A stretch of 64,000 nucleotides of DNA from Peronospora farinosa. Lineage: Eukaryota; Oomycota; Peronosporomycetes; Peronosporales; Peronosporaceae. Positions 20,644 to 31,298 of this stretch are shown piece after piece (positions within the stretch are counted from its first letter, which is position 1; each line of letters starts with the position of its first letter). The DNA lies in the NCBI GenBank assembly GCA_947646735.1, contig CANTFK010000024.1:186001-250000 (forward strand). Reading direction: 5' to 3'. The notes under the pieces were generated by a model. The model was not told the DNA's origin and made no database searches. It saw only the letters and a list, made by a program, of their open reading frames with translations. The position numbers were made by a program, and so were the translations under genes.

Positions 20644-21693
20644 ATGCCCGAGTTTGGGATGAGCGAATCGTCGTACTTTGACGCTCCAGATTTATTTCTG
20701 GAGCACGCGACCTTCCCCCATCTTACTGGTGTTGAGTGGGATGCCCTTAATCGCCTCGCGGCGATATCGGGAGAGGCATTCGTCGCGTCGCTGATGAGAT
20801 CAGCGACCCCTGACGCGCAACGTCTCGCCATACATGAGTTTATGGCACGCGAGCTCGCCGAATCCAACCGGCGAGGCTTAACTCCCTCGCGCCCTTCACG
20901 TAATGAGGCCGTGAAGATGGAAACCTCCTCCTACTCTGGAGAAGGTAAGGACCGGTTATCGCTGAACCGGTGGTTCCGAGAAGTTGATATCGCCATCGCC
21001 TCGAGACTTCTTGAGGCTCCACAGGCGAAGGTCAACTTTCTTCTTTCCCGCCTCACCGGGAAGGCCAAGGAGTGGGCCCTTGGTAAACTCGTTGTGGACG
21101 AGCACGCATTTCCCACCTTGGATACCATCCAGGACGATCTCCGTCTTGCCTTCGAGCCACCACAAGAGGAGAAACTGGTGCGATCAAGATTCCTGTCGAT
21201 GCGACAGGGTAAAATGGCGATGCGCGACTACGTACAGATGGCTAGGCATCTGGCGTCGTGTATTATCACGCACCCCATGGACATGTACACACAGGTGAAT
21301 GTCTTTGTGGATGGTATGCGTGAGGGGCAGACCCGCTTATCGCTGGAGCGCGCCGAGCCTGCCACATTGGAGGAGGCATTCGCCATCGCACTCCGTGAAG
21401 ACTTTAGGGTCACAAAGGCCTATGCCAAACCCTCGGTCGTCAGCGTTCCCCGGCCTTCTGGCCCAGAACCTATGGAGATCGACGTTATTGAGTCGTCGGG
21501 TGACCGGCGACGTGTCTTTCATCATAAAGGTGACGCTCGCACCGGGCGTCCAATGGTTTGCTTTCGTTGTCGCAAGCCAGGACATCGCGCGGCAGAGTGC
21601 CGTGCGCCAGCCCCATTATCGGTGCAAGTAGTGGACGCCCATCATGAGGGTGCTGTACCGGCCGCACGTCCAAAAAACGGTCGGGACCAGTAG
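20644..21693 (+). CDS. Gag polyprotein, A-inner
   Basis: 349 codons starting 27 bp after the LTR. N-terminal helical region, then the retrotransposon gag core ([47 protein letters not shown]) at roughly residues 100-255, and a single CCHC zinc knuckle [14 protein letters not shown] near residue 310, followed by a basic tail. Gag packages element RNA and forms the particle in the cytoplasm. The copy in A-outer (29885-30934, minus) has the same amino-acid sequence, so both copies are young or this gene was recently constrained. Pol begins 45 bp downstream in another frame, so pol is either a separate translation or reached by reinitiation or frameshift; the sequence does not decide. Confidence 0.9.
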   Translation: MPEFGMSESSYFDAPDLFLEHATFPHLTGVEWDALNRLAAISGEAFVASLMRSATPDAQRLAIHEFMARELAESNRRGLTPSRPSRNEAVKMETSSYSGEGKDRLSLNRWFREVDIAIASRLLEAPQAKVNFLLSRLTGKAKEWALGKLVVDEHAFPTLDTIQDDLRLAFEPPQEEKLVRSRFLSMRQGKMAMRDYVQMARHLASCIITHPMDMYTQVNVFVDGMREGQTRLSLERAEPATLEEAFAIALREDFRVTKAYAKPSVVSVPRPSGPEPMEIDVIESSGDRRRVFHHKGDARTGRPMVCFRCRKPGHRAAECRAPAPLSVQVVDAHHEGAVPAARPKNGRDQ

Positions 21694-21737
21694 GTGCAGG
21701 GCGCCCTACTGGTTGGAACGGAGGTCCGGGTCCCCCG

Positions 21738-24700
21738 GTGGCAGCCCAACCTTCCAGTCCTCCTGCGCTACGCGCACGGTTAAATGCCACCACTACGAGT
21801 GGTGATTCACGTCTGATTATTGTCAGTTTACATGTCGCCGGCGTCCGGCGACCTCTGCGAGCACTCCTGGACTCAGGAGCAACAAACAATTTCTTTCGTG
21901 AATCTTGTTTGTCGATGCTGCCTCCCAGCATTCAGGTCCGTGAGGGACCTGGCCAAGTCGTCGTCAAGTTGGCTGACGGGAAACCACACCGCGTATCGCG
22001 GCGCGAAGTGTCGTTGCCGTATACGTTTGATGGCTTTCGCAGTAATGATGATTTCTTGGTGATCGCGATGAATTATGCATTCGATTGCATACTGGGCATG
22101 CCATGGTTGGCACGTTATAAGCCCCAGATCGACTGGTTAGCCAGATCAGTGAGACGTCGACGCAAGTTCGATGTCAGTGAAGTGTTTACCCATCTCTTGG
22201 TATCTCCAAGTGACTGGCCAAACGTCACAGTCGTGGATCGCGATTCCACGACGTTGGCGGTGCACAGAGCGAGCGATGGCCCTCTCTGCACTGCTTGTGC
22301 TGTTCTTCGGGACACAAGTGACAGTGACTCCTCGCTACAGAGCGAAGAGGACAACGAGGACGACGCGGTCGAGCAGGGGTTCCCGCGCGTCATTAATGCG
22401 GTTGAACAGGGGTTCCCGCACGTGAATGCAGTGGTTGAACCGGGGTTCCCATCTGCACCTATTGTGGTCGAGCAGGGGCTCCCACAAGGGCATTGTGGCG
22501 ACGAGCAAGAGCTCGCCAGCGAGTGTGACGTGGACGGACAGGAGTCCCCACGCGAGAGCATGATGGTCGAACCGGGGTTCCCATCATCACCCACTGTGGT
22601 CGAACCGAGGTTCCCACATGGGCATATTGTGGTTGAGCAGGGGCTCCCACGCGGGTTTATGGCGGCCGAGCAGGAGCTCCCGCATCAAGTGTCGACGGTC
22701 GAGTTTGGGGTACTCCCGTCCAGTGTTTCCGGCATCTTGGATGACGACATCCAGTGCCTAGAGGGGGGTGATGGTTTATCACCTGACTGCGGTTCGCCAG
22801 CTTCGAGTAGTGACTCGAAGCACGATGGGGACAACAGCACCGAGAATTTAGCGTTGGAATGTGTCCACGCTATCGTGTACGTGGAAGGGAGTCCACAAAG
22901 GCGCCAATATATCGAGGTCGAGAGTCCTCCTCGTAATGCGTCTTCCATTACAAGTCTTCCAGGGCTTTCCTGGAAGCATTTCCTACGTGACCTTAAGGGA
23001 GGCACTGTGGAACAAGTGTGTCTAATCACCAACGAGGTGGTTACCGTGGCAAACGAGGAGCATATGGCGCGTCCTCGAAGCGCTGAGCCGAAGTCTGCGC
23101 GTGAAGAAAGGTTTGCATCACAGTCATGGGAGGCCCTGCGAGAGTCTGGTAACCCCGTCTACGACATTGCTCGTGAGTATGCAGACGTGTTCCCGGACAA
23201 GATCCCGGCTGAACTTCCTGCGGACCGCGGTGTTCGGCACGAGATTGATCTCGTGCCAGGGTCGAAGTATTGTGTGACACGGCAGTGGCCGTTGCCTCGA
23301 GATCAAGTCGAAGCTATTGACGCATTCTTCGAAGGCCGCCGCAAAGCGGGTCATGTGCGGGAGAGTATCTCACCACATTCGAGTCCAACCTTCTGCGTGA
23401 AGAAGGCTACGGGAGGCTGGCGGATAGTGCATGCGTTCAATAAGTTGAATGATGCCACTATTCCTGCGCAAACGCCAATTCCCAGGAAGGACATGGTGCT
23501 GAATTCCATGTCAGGTAGTGTCATCTTCAGTGCCATCGACTTGACCGATGGCTTTTACCAGATTTTGATGCGCCCGAGCGATATCCCACTCACCGCGGTG
23601 AGCACCCCGAGTGGCATGTTATGGGAGTGGCTGGTAATGCCACAAGGGTTGAAGAACGCTCCGGCCACTTTCAATCGCATGGTGTCTCAAGTGTTGAGAC
23701 CTCTTCGGAACTTTGCCCCAAGTTATTTTGACGATATCTTCGTCCATAGTCGCGCCGAGGGCAACCTCAACGATGTCCAAGTTCACCTTCAACACCTGAA
23801 GCAAGTGTTTCAAGTTATGCGGGACAACAAGTTGTACGCGAATCTCAAGAAGTGTGTATTTTGTGCACCGGAGATCATCCGGTGTTAGGTTGCTATGTGA
23901 GTAAATCGGGAGTTCGAGCTGATCCAGAGAAGGTGTCGTCCATCTGTTCTTGGCCCACGCCCAAGAACCCTACGGAGTTGCGCCAGTGGCTCGGCTTGGC
24001 TAATTATTTGCACAAGTATACGAAGGATTATGCTGGTTCTATCCAGCCTTTGTCGTCACTCTTGAAGAAAGACGCCACGTGGTTGTGGCGTCCCGAGCAC
24101 CAAGCAGCCTTCGAAGCAGTAAAGAAGAGCCTAGCGTCAGCGCCAGTCCTGGTCCTACCAGACGATTCCAAGCCGTTCCACGTGGTTTGCGACGCCAGTG
24201 ATTTTGCAATCGGTTGTGCCCTCATGCAATTTGATGATGAGGGCCGTGAACGAGTCGTGAGTTATCAGTCGCGACAGATGAAGCCAGCTGAGAAGAACTA
24301 TCCGGTTCACGACAAGGTGTTATTAGCGATGCGCTATGCACTCATCAAGTTTCGCGTGCATCTCCTTGGTGAAAGTACGTTTGCTTTGTACACCGATCAT
24401 GCATCGCTGCGCACAGCGATGAAGAGCCCACACCTGTCCCAACGGATGGCACGATGGCTCTCATTCTTCTCTGAGTACAACTTCGTCGTGCATTACAAGC
24501 CAGGCAAGACCAATATTCTCGCTGACGCCTTGTCACGACGTCCCGACTACGATCCTCGGACTGCTCTGAGTCGCCAGGCTACTGATGACGAGGACGATGA
24601 TGACCGATGTGCAATGTGTGTATCGCTGAACTTAACTCGGGTTACACCCGAGCCGTGTTTATTTGATGAGATCGTCGCAGCGTACAAGGTTGACTCAGAT

Positions 24701-27007
24701 TATGCAGACATTATCGAGTATCTGCGTGCTCCCAGCGATGCTGCCCTGGGAGCATTATCCCGTACCAAGCGCGACCATATTCATCGATACAGTTTAGATG
24801 GCGATTTGCTTCTGTATAGCATCGACCAATTCGATGCTCCTCGCACGGTGATTGCCAATGACATGGATTTGCGTGCAAGAATCATTCACGAGTATCACGA
24901 TGCTCCTGCTGGCGGCCATTTAGGCCGCGAAAAGACTTTCGCGGCTGTGTCTCGAGACTTCTTCTGGCCCCACATGTATAAGTGGGTACGCAACTGGATC
25001 CGAACGTGCGAAATATGCCAGCGTGTGAAGCCATCTCCATCGTCACAGGCTCCCTTGCGATCGTTGCCAATTGCAGCAGAGGCCTGGAGATCAGTTTTGA
25101 TGGACTTTATCTTCGGGCTTGCGCCCGATAGCCAAGCTCGAACGGGCATCTTGGTCTTTGTTGACAGATTCAGCAAGATGACACATCTCGTGCCTGTTCA
25201 CGCTAAGGTCACCGCGGCAGAGACCGCGGCGCACTTCATCGACGCGGTGTTCCGTCATCATGGCCTTCCAGAAAACATTGTTTCGGACCGTGATCCGCGA
25301 TTTACGTCCGCATTTTGGACATCACTTTTCGAGCTCCTCGGGACAAAACTGCTGATGTCGACGGCAGCCCATCCGGAAACGGATGGGCAGACCGAGCGCG
25401 TGAACCGGGTCCTCGAAGACGTTCTTCGGAGTTATGCTACGTCATTTACAAGTTGGAGTGCATTTTTACCACTCGCTGAGTTCGCACTCAACAACGCCGT
25501 ACACGCGTCAACAGGGTTGACGCCATTTTTTGTGAATTCGGCTCGTCACCCTCGTGTTCCTACTGTCCTGGCCGTGGGGCGACCCACAACACCTAGTGGC
25601 TCCACTCTGGGGGGGGATAAAGGTGATAAACAAGGATCGAGTGCAGCTCACGGTATTTTGAGCGCGAATGCAGTAACACGATCCAAGGCAAAGACGGCCA
25701 TTTTGACGCCATCAGACGTGGCGTCCCCATTCGCTCGATGGACTGCGCAGACATTGATTGACCCGTCTTCGGGTAAGCGTTCCCCTACCGCCAACTACGC
25801 GCCGATTGAGTCGGCGCGACCAATTGATGACATGGCCGTGTCGGAATTTATACTCCAACGTCAAGCCATCACCAGGTTTGTACGCGACGCACTACAAACT
25901 GCTGTAGACCTACAGAAGGAGAACGCTGACAAACATGGACGAAAGAACATGAGCAAGTTTGAGAAAGGTGACCGTGTATTATTATCGACGGAAGGTTTAA
26001 GGGATTCTGCGGTCACTAATCTGGGCGCGAGCAAACTCGCGCCACGCTTCATCGGTCCATTCAAGGTTCTGAAGGCAATTGGCGACGCTTATACACTCGA
26101 CGTCCCCTCTTCACTGCGACTCCACCCGACATTCTATGTCGGGCGGCTGAAGGAATATCGTCCGGCTACGCTTCACGGTTTGGCTCCGACGCCGGCTTCA
26201 GGGGTTCGTAAGTCGAACGGCCTTCCCGTCGCGCTCGACGCGCCGATGACATGGGGCGGGGTCTCGATCCCGTCTGAACCTGACCAAGCATCTGGCGCTC
26301 CAGAATCCTTATCCGCTCGAGCAGTTCACGGTTCGACTGCCGGGTCTCACTCGAAGTCTTCTCCGCCTGGGCAGCACGTTCACTGGCAGCCTCAGCCTCC
26401 AGCCGAGCATCGGCAGCTATATTCACGGCCTGATCAACATCGTCCTGAGCAACCAGGACGCCAGCTCTACCACCGCGAGGGCCCTCCTCCGCTTGTTGAT
26501 GCGGAGGGACAGGTGCGCTGGATTGTAGACCGCATTGTGGGTCACGAGGACCCTCCACAACCATTACTGCAGTCGGCTCATGAGAAGCGTGCGGTTCCAT
26601 CCGTGCGTAGGTACCGAGTACGTTGGCTTGGATTCCCTCCCGAGCAGGATACATGGGAACCACGTTCCTCGCTCCTTCGTGACGTTCCAGATGTGGTTCT
26701 GTCGTATGAAGCCACGAAGTCGGACTATTCCAAGGCGGGCGAGCACGCGAACGCTCTCGTGACAAACGAGAGCGGTAAGGAGATTCACGTTGTCGGGAAC
26801 GGGAACGATGACCAGAACGAGAACGATGTCGCGAACGAGAACGACGCCGTGAACGAGAACGTCGCGGTGAATACACATCACGATTGCGAGGCGAGAATCG
26901 CGAAGCAGGACGGACAAGCGAACGTGTCGCTGCCCTGCGCTGATGATCCCGCGGAGATTGACTCCGCTGTCGCGAGTGGTGCTGCCAGCGAGGCGCACCA
27001 CGAATAA
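21738..27007 (+). pseudogene. Pol polyprotein, A-inner (PR-RT-RNaseH-IN-chromodomain), one frameshift
   Basis: The first open part (21738-23888) holds the aspartic protease ([11 protein letters not shown] near 21870), a linker of VEQGFP-type repeats (22366-22680), and RT with YFDD at 23724-23735. The frame breaks at about 23875 and resumes to 27007: RNase H (FHVVCDASDFAIGC, LYTDHASLRTA), integrase zinc finger (H..H..CEICQRVK), DDE core (MDFIFGL, SDRDPRF, DGQTERV), a GPF module (PRFIGPFKV) and a chromodomain ([19 protein letters not shown]) near 26590-26680. The C-terminal tail is Asn/Glu-rich ([16 protein letters not shown]). Apart from the frameshift the protein looks complete. The last 842 bp overlap the antisense ORF. 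Confidence 0.9.
22366..22690 (+). repeat. VEQGFP-type degenerate repeats in the protease-RT linker
   Basis: About nine imperfect units of 30-45 bp coding V(E/V)xGFP plus spacer, for example [11 protein letters not shown] and [11 protein letters not shown], between protease and RT. A-outer has one extra block of 44 codons (starting [11 protein letters not shown]), giving it a 132-bp longer linker at 28776-29221 (minus). The repeat is acidic and Pro-rich and probably unstructured. Confidence 0.8.
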
Positions 27008-27593
27008 CTGCGCTTCTCCGTTCGCCCAGACTTCGCTCATACTTTGCAATCCAACTTCGTTCGCGATCGCTGAGTGGACACTCAGCGATGTGTCGTCGCC
27101 ATTCGTCATGAGTTGGGCGTGGAGTCGAGTCACAAGATTGGCATCCTTCATTGACATGGACGAAGCAGAGACGGTCCTCATTCCAAGCTTCCTCACACAC
27201 TCTTTCGCGTAGCGCGCCGATGGAGTGATCGGCGCGAAGTTCCTCTCGATTGGTGAGCCATAACTGGAAGTTGCTACCATCCTCGAGCATCCGATTCCAA
27301 CGTTGGATGAAGGCGCACCAAGAACGTTGTAGAGCTTCATGCTCGATTCCATCAAGACCTTTCCCGCGCAGTTTTCGAAATCGGCGGAAGTATTCCCGCA
27401 TCATGTCCAGTGAGTCCGGAGCGTGAGCTCCGGACAAGTCGTACAGCGACCAAGGTATGAGCTGCCGCGCCATGATGCTGGTTGATGCATTCCCGCTGAT
27501 GTATCCTTGGGCGTCCTGCTGGATTGGGTGTTGGGTCTCCAGACATTGCTTGTTCGTTTGTGAGCAAAGGGTTTTCGACAGTTGAGCACTCAC
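26166..27593 (-). CDS. Antisense ORF (aORF) of A-inner: Trp/Cys domain, Arg-Ser domain, coiled coil
   Basis: 475 codons, intact, starting 33 bp inside the 3' LTR and running against pol, overlapping its last 842 bp. Residues about 60-190: helical region with WCAFIQRWNRM, FQLWLTNREEL and CFVHVNEGCQSC, with a possible zinc site C151-x2-C154...H168-x3-C172. Residues 202-285: strongly Arg/Ser-rich ([17 protein letters not shown]), like RS domains of RNA-binding proteins. Residues 385-440: Ala/Glu-rich coiled coil. In the overlap its third codon base faces the second base of pol codons. Element B has a counterpart in the same relative frame. Function is unknown to me; a regulatory or RNA-handling role is only a guess. 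A chance open frame remains possible, but conservation in B argues against it. Confidence 0.65.
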   Translation of the reverse strand: MSAQLSKTLCSQTNKQCLETQHPIQQDAQGYISGNASTSIMARQLIPWSLYDLSGAHAPDSLDMMREYFRRFRKLRGKGLDGIEHEALQRSWCAFIQRWNRMLEDGSNFQLWLTNREELRADHSIGALRERVCEEAWNEDRLCFVHVNEGCQSCDSTPRPTHDEWRRHIAECPLSDRERSWIAKYERSLGERRSAVIRGAPRWQHHSRQRSQSPRDHQRRAATRSLVRPASRFSPRNRDVYSPRRSRSRRRSRSRHRSRSGHRSRSRQRESPYRSRLSRERSRARPPWNSPTSWLHTTEPHLERHEGARNVVPMYPAREGIQANVLGTYARMEPHASHEPTAVMVVEGPRDPQCGLQSSAPVPPHQQAEEGPRGGRAGVLVAQDDVDQAVNIAADARLEAEAASERAAQAEKTSSETRQSNRELLERIRILERQMLGQVQTGSRPRPMSSARRARREGRSTYEPLKPASEPNREA

Positions 27594-27612
27594 GGTTGGT
27601 GAGTGCTGTCAT

Positions 27613-27625
27613 GAGAAGGGGGTGA
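27613..27625 (+). other. Polypurine tract, A-inner
   Basis: GAGAAGGGGGTGA abuts the start of the LTR at 27626, the usual position for plus-strand priming. The same tract precedes L4 (35435-35447). Confidence 0.75.
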
Positions 27626-27966
27626 TGTAATGGGCTACATTACACAATAGTATTAACATGAATAAACAATTACATATGTAGGCAGGTGCTGGGCCCGAAT
27701 AGCGGGCACAGCGTGGTAATTTATTATTGGTTTATTATTGGGCCTAAAGTCCCCAATATGGACCAATGATAAATCAACCTGAAATTGTGTGGTTCCCGAA
27801 AGGCGGGAACACTGTCGTATTTATTACGACTAAAATCTTCGTAATTAGTACGAATTAAAACCAAAATAAAAATCAGAGTTAAATTTACTTAATACCTAAT
27901 ACTTGGGCTTGAGTCTTCCTCAAGCGCGCGTGTAAGCTAGTGACGGTACGTTCTAGCCCCGTTACA
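27626..27966 (+). repeat. LTR L2 (3' LTR of A-inner)
   Basis: 341 bp, TGTAATGGGC to CCCCGTTACA. It is followed by ATTGG (27967-27971), the complement of the CCAAT found after L3, which marks the insertion target of A-inner inside the A-outer pol. Confidence 0.9.
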
Positions 27967-29840
27967 ATTGGCGTTTGCGCAGGAATAGTGGCATCATTCA
28001 ACTTATTGAACGCATGCACTATCCGCCAGCCTCCCGTAGCCTTCTTCACGCAGAAGGTTGGACTCGAATGTGGAGAGATACTCTACCGCACATGACCCGC
28101 TTTGCGGCGGCCTTCGAAGAATGCGTCAATAGCTTCGACTTGATCTCGAGGCAACGGCCACTGACGTGTCACACAATACTTCGACCCTGGCACGAGATCA
28201 ATCTCGTGCCGAACACCGCGGTCCGCAGGAAGTTCAGCCGGGATCTTGTCCGGGAACACGTCTGCATACTCACGAGCAATGTCGTAGACGGGGTTACCAG
28301 ACTCTCGCAGGGTCTCCCATGACTGTGATGCAAACCTTTCTTCACGCGCAGACTTCGGCTCAGCGCTTCGAGGACGCGCCATATGCTCCTCGTTTGCCAC
28401 GGTAACCACCTCGTTGGTGATTAGACACACTTGTTCCACAGTGCTTCCCTTAAGGTCACGTAGGAAATGCTTCCAGGAAAGCCCTGGAAGACTTGTAATG
28501 GAAGACGCATTACGAGGAGGACTCTCGACCTCGATATATTGGCGCCTTTGTGGACTCCCTTCCACGTACACGATAGCGTGGACACATTCCAACGCTAAAT
28601 TCTCGGTGCTGTTGTCCCCATCGTGCTTCGAGTCACTACTCGAAGCTGGCGAACCGCAGTCAGGTGATAAACCATCACCCCCCTCTAGGCACTGGATGTC
28701 GTCATCCAAGATGCCGGAAACACTGGACGGGAGTACCCCAAACTCGACCGTCGACACTTGATGCGGGAGCTCCTGCTCGGCCGCCATAAACCCGCGTGGG
28801 AGCCCCTGCTCAACCACAGTATGCCCATGTGGGAACCTCGGTTCGACCACAGTGGGTGATGATGGGAACCCCGGTTCGACCATCATGCTCTCGCGTGGGG
28901 ACTCCTGTCCGTCCACGTTGTACTCGTGTGGGAGCCCCTGCTCGACCACAATATGCCCATGTGGGAACCTCGGTTCGACCACAGTGGGTGATGATGGGAA
29001 CCCCGGTTCGACCATCATGCTCTCGCGTGAGGACTCCTGTCCGTCCACGTCACACTCGCTGGCGAGCTCTTGCTCGTCGCCACAATGCCCTTGTGGGAGC
29101 CCCTGCTCGACCACAATAGGTGCAGATGGGAACCCCGGTTCAACCACTGCATTCACGTGCGGGAACCCCTGTTCAACCGCATTAATGACGCGCGGGAACC
29201 CCTGCTCGACCGCGTCGTCCTCGTTGTCCTCTTCGCTCTGTAGCGAGGAGTCACTGTCACTTGTGTCCCGAAGAACAGCACAAGCAGTGCAGAGAGGGCC
29301 ATCGCTCGCTCTGTGCACCGCCAACGTCGTGGAATCGCGATCCACGACTGTGACGTTTGGCCAGTCACTTGGAGATACCAAGAGATGGGTAAACACTTCA
29401 CTGACATCGAACTTGCGTCGACGTCTCACTGATCTGGCTAACCAGTCGATCTGGGGCTTATAACGTGCCAACCATGGCATGCCCAGTATGCAATCGAATG
29501 CATAATTCATCGCGATCACCAAGAAATCATCATTACTGCGAAAGCCATCAAACGTATACGGCAACGACACTTCGCGCCGCGATACGCGGTGTGGTTTTCC
29601 GTCAGCCAACTTGACGACGACTTGTCCAGGTCCATCACGGACCTGAATGCTGGGAGGCAGCATCGACAAACAAGATTCACGAAAGAAATTGTTTGTTGCT
29701 CCTGAGTCCAGGAGTGTTCGCAGAGGTCGCCGGACGCCGGCGACATGTAAACTGACAATAATCAGACGTGAATCACCACTCGTAGTGGTGGCATTTAACC
29801 GTGCGCGTAGCGCAGGAGGACTGGAAGGTTGGGCTGCCAC
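27967..29840 (-). pseudogene. Pol 5' half of A-outer (protease, linker, start of RT), inverted
   Basis: From 29840 leftward this reads protease ([11 protein letters not shown]), the expanded VEQGFP linker, and the pre-RT region to GRRKAGHVR, where a GAG-to-TAG change gives a stop at 28083-28085. RT sequence continues ([17 protein letters not shown]) to 27967 and breaks exactly at CCAAT. The continuation is at 31299 on the plus strand ([12 protein letters not shown]). It is the same gene as 31299-34830, separated by A-inner and the inversion. Confidence 0.88.
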
Positions 29841-29884
29841 CGGGGGACCCGGACCTCCGTTCCAACCAGTAGGGCGCCCTGCAC

Positions 29885-30934
29885 CTACTGGTCCCGACCG
29901 TTTTTTGGACGTGCGGCCGGTACAGCACCCTCATGATGGGCGTCCACTACTTGCACCGATAATGGGGCTGGCGCACGGCACTCTGCCGCGCGATGTCCTG
30001 GCTTGCGACAACGAAAGCAAACCATTGGACGCCCGGTGCGAGCGTCACCTTTATGATGAAAGACACGTCGCCGGTCACCCGACGACTCAATAACGTCGAT
30101 CTCCATAGGTTCTGGGCCAGAAGGCCGGGGAACGCTGACGACCGAGGGTTTGGCATAGGCCTTTGTGACCCTAAAGTCTTCACGGAGTGCGATGGCGAAT
30201 GCCTCCTCCAATGTGGCAGGCTCGGCGCGCTCCAACGATAAGCGGGTCTGCCCCTCACGCATACCATCCACAAAGACATTCACCTGTGTGTACATGTCCA
30301 TGGGGTGCGTGATAATACACGACGCCAGATGCCTAGCCATCTGTACGTAGTCGCGCATCGCCATTTTACCCTGTCGCATCGACAGGAATCTTGATCGCAC
30401 CAGTTTCTCCTCTTGTGGTGGCTCGAAGGCAAGACGGAGATCGTCCTGGATGGTATCCAAGGTGGGAAATGCGTGCTCGTCCACAACGAGTTTACCAAGG
30501 GCCCACTCCTTGGCCTTCCCGGTGAGGCGGGAAAGAAGAAAGTTGACCTTCGCCTGTGGAGCCTCAAGAAGTCTCGAGGCGATGGCGATATCAACTTCTC
30601 GGAACCACCGGTTCAGCGATAACCGGTCCTTACCTTCTCCAGAGTAGGAGGAGGTTTCCATCTTCACGGCCTCATTACGTGAAGGGCGCGAGGGAGTTAA
30701 GCCTCGCCGGTTGGATTCGGCGAGCTCGCGTGCCATAAACTCATGTATGGCGAGACGTTGCGCGTCAGGGGTCGCTGATCTCATCAGCGACGCGACGAAT
30801 GCCTCTCCCGATATCGCCGCGAGGCGATTAAGGGCATCCCACTCAACACCAGTAAGATGGGGGAAGGTCGCGTGCTCCAGAAATAAGTCTGGAGCGTCAA
30901 AGTACGACGATTCGCTCATCCCAAACTCGGGCAT
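29885..30934 (-). CDS. Gag polyprotein, A-outer (on the inverted segment)
   Basis: 349 codons, amino-acid identical to the A-inner gag, with the same gag core and [14 protein letters not shown] knuckle. It starts 27 bp from L3 with the PBS between. The frame is intact, but the rest of the element is broken, so any role would be in trans. A few silent changes separate it from the A-inner copy (for example at the codon near 30238). Confidence 0.85.
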   Translation of the reverse strand: MPEFGMSESSYFDAPDLFLEHATFPHLTGVEWDALNRLAAISGEAFVASLMRSATPDAQRLAIHEFMARELAESNRRGLTPSRPSRNEAVKMETSSYSGEGKDRLSLNRWFREVDIAIASRLLEAPQAKVNFLLSRLTGKAKEWALGKLVVDEHAFPTLDTIQDDLRLAFEPPQEEKLVRSRFLSMRQGKMAMRDYVQMARHLASCIITHPMDMYTQVNVFVDGMREGQTRLSLERAEPATLEEAFAIALREDFRVTKAYAKPSVVSVPRPSGPEPMEIDVIESSGDRRRVFHHKGDARTGRPMVCFRCRKPGHRAAECRAPAPLSVQVVDAHHEGAVPAARPKNGRDQ

Positions 30935-30960
30935 AGGAAGGACTACAAAGTGCTACCAGG

Positions 30961-31298
30961 TGTAACGGGGCTAGAACGTACCGTCACTAACTTACACGCG
31001 CGCTTGAGGAAGACTCAAGCCCGAGTATTAGGTATTAAGTAAATTTAACTCTGATTTTTATTTTGGTTTTAATTCGTACTAATTACGAAGATTTTAGTCG
31101 TAATAAATACGACAGTGTTCCCGCCTTTCGGGAACCACACAATTTCAGGTTGATTTATCATTGGTCCATATTGGGGACTTTAGGCCCAATAATAAACCAA
31201 TGATAAATTACCACGCTGTGCCCGCTATTCGGGCCCAGCACCTGCCTACATATGTAATTGTTTATTCATATTAATACTATGTAATGTAGCCCATTACA
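30961..31298 (-). repeat. LTR L3 (originally the 5' LTR of A-inner)
   Basis: 338 bp on the minus strand. Its left-end variants (TAGTATTAATATG) pair it with L2, while ACTCGGGC agrees with L4, again consistent with an exchange with L1. CCAAT (31299-31303) adjoins it. It now serves as neighbour to the PBS and gag of A-outer. Confidence 0.9.

Noticed and set aside
22115..22594. Antisense frames over the A linker (MGDDGNPGS..., also 28852-29463)
   Set aside because: They mirror the VEQGFP repeats and change with repeat number. Unlike the 3' antisense ORF they have no conserved domain or counterpart in B.
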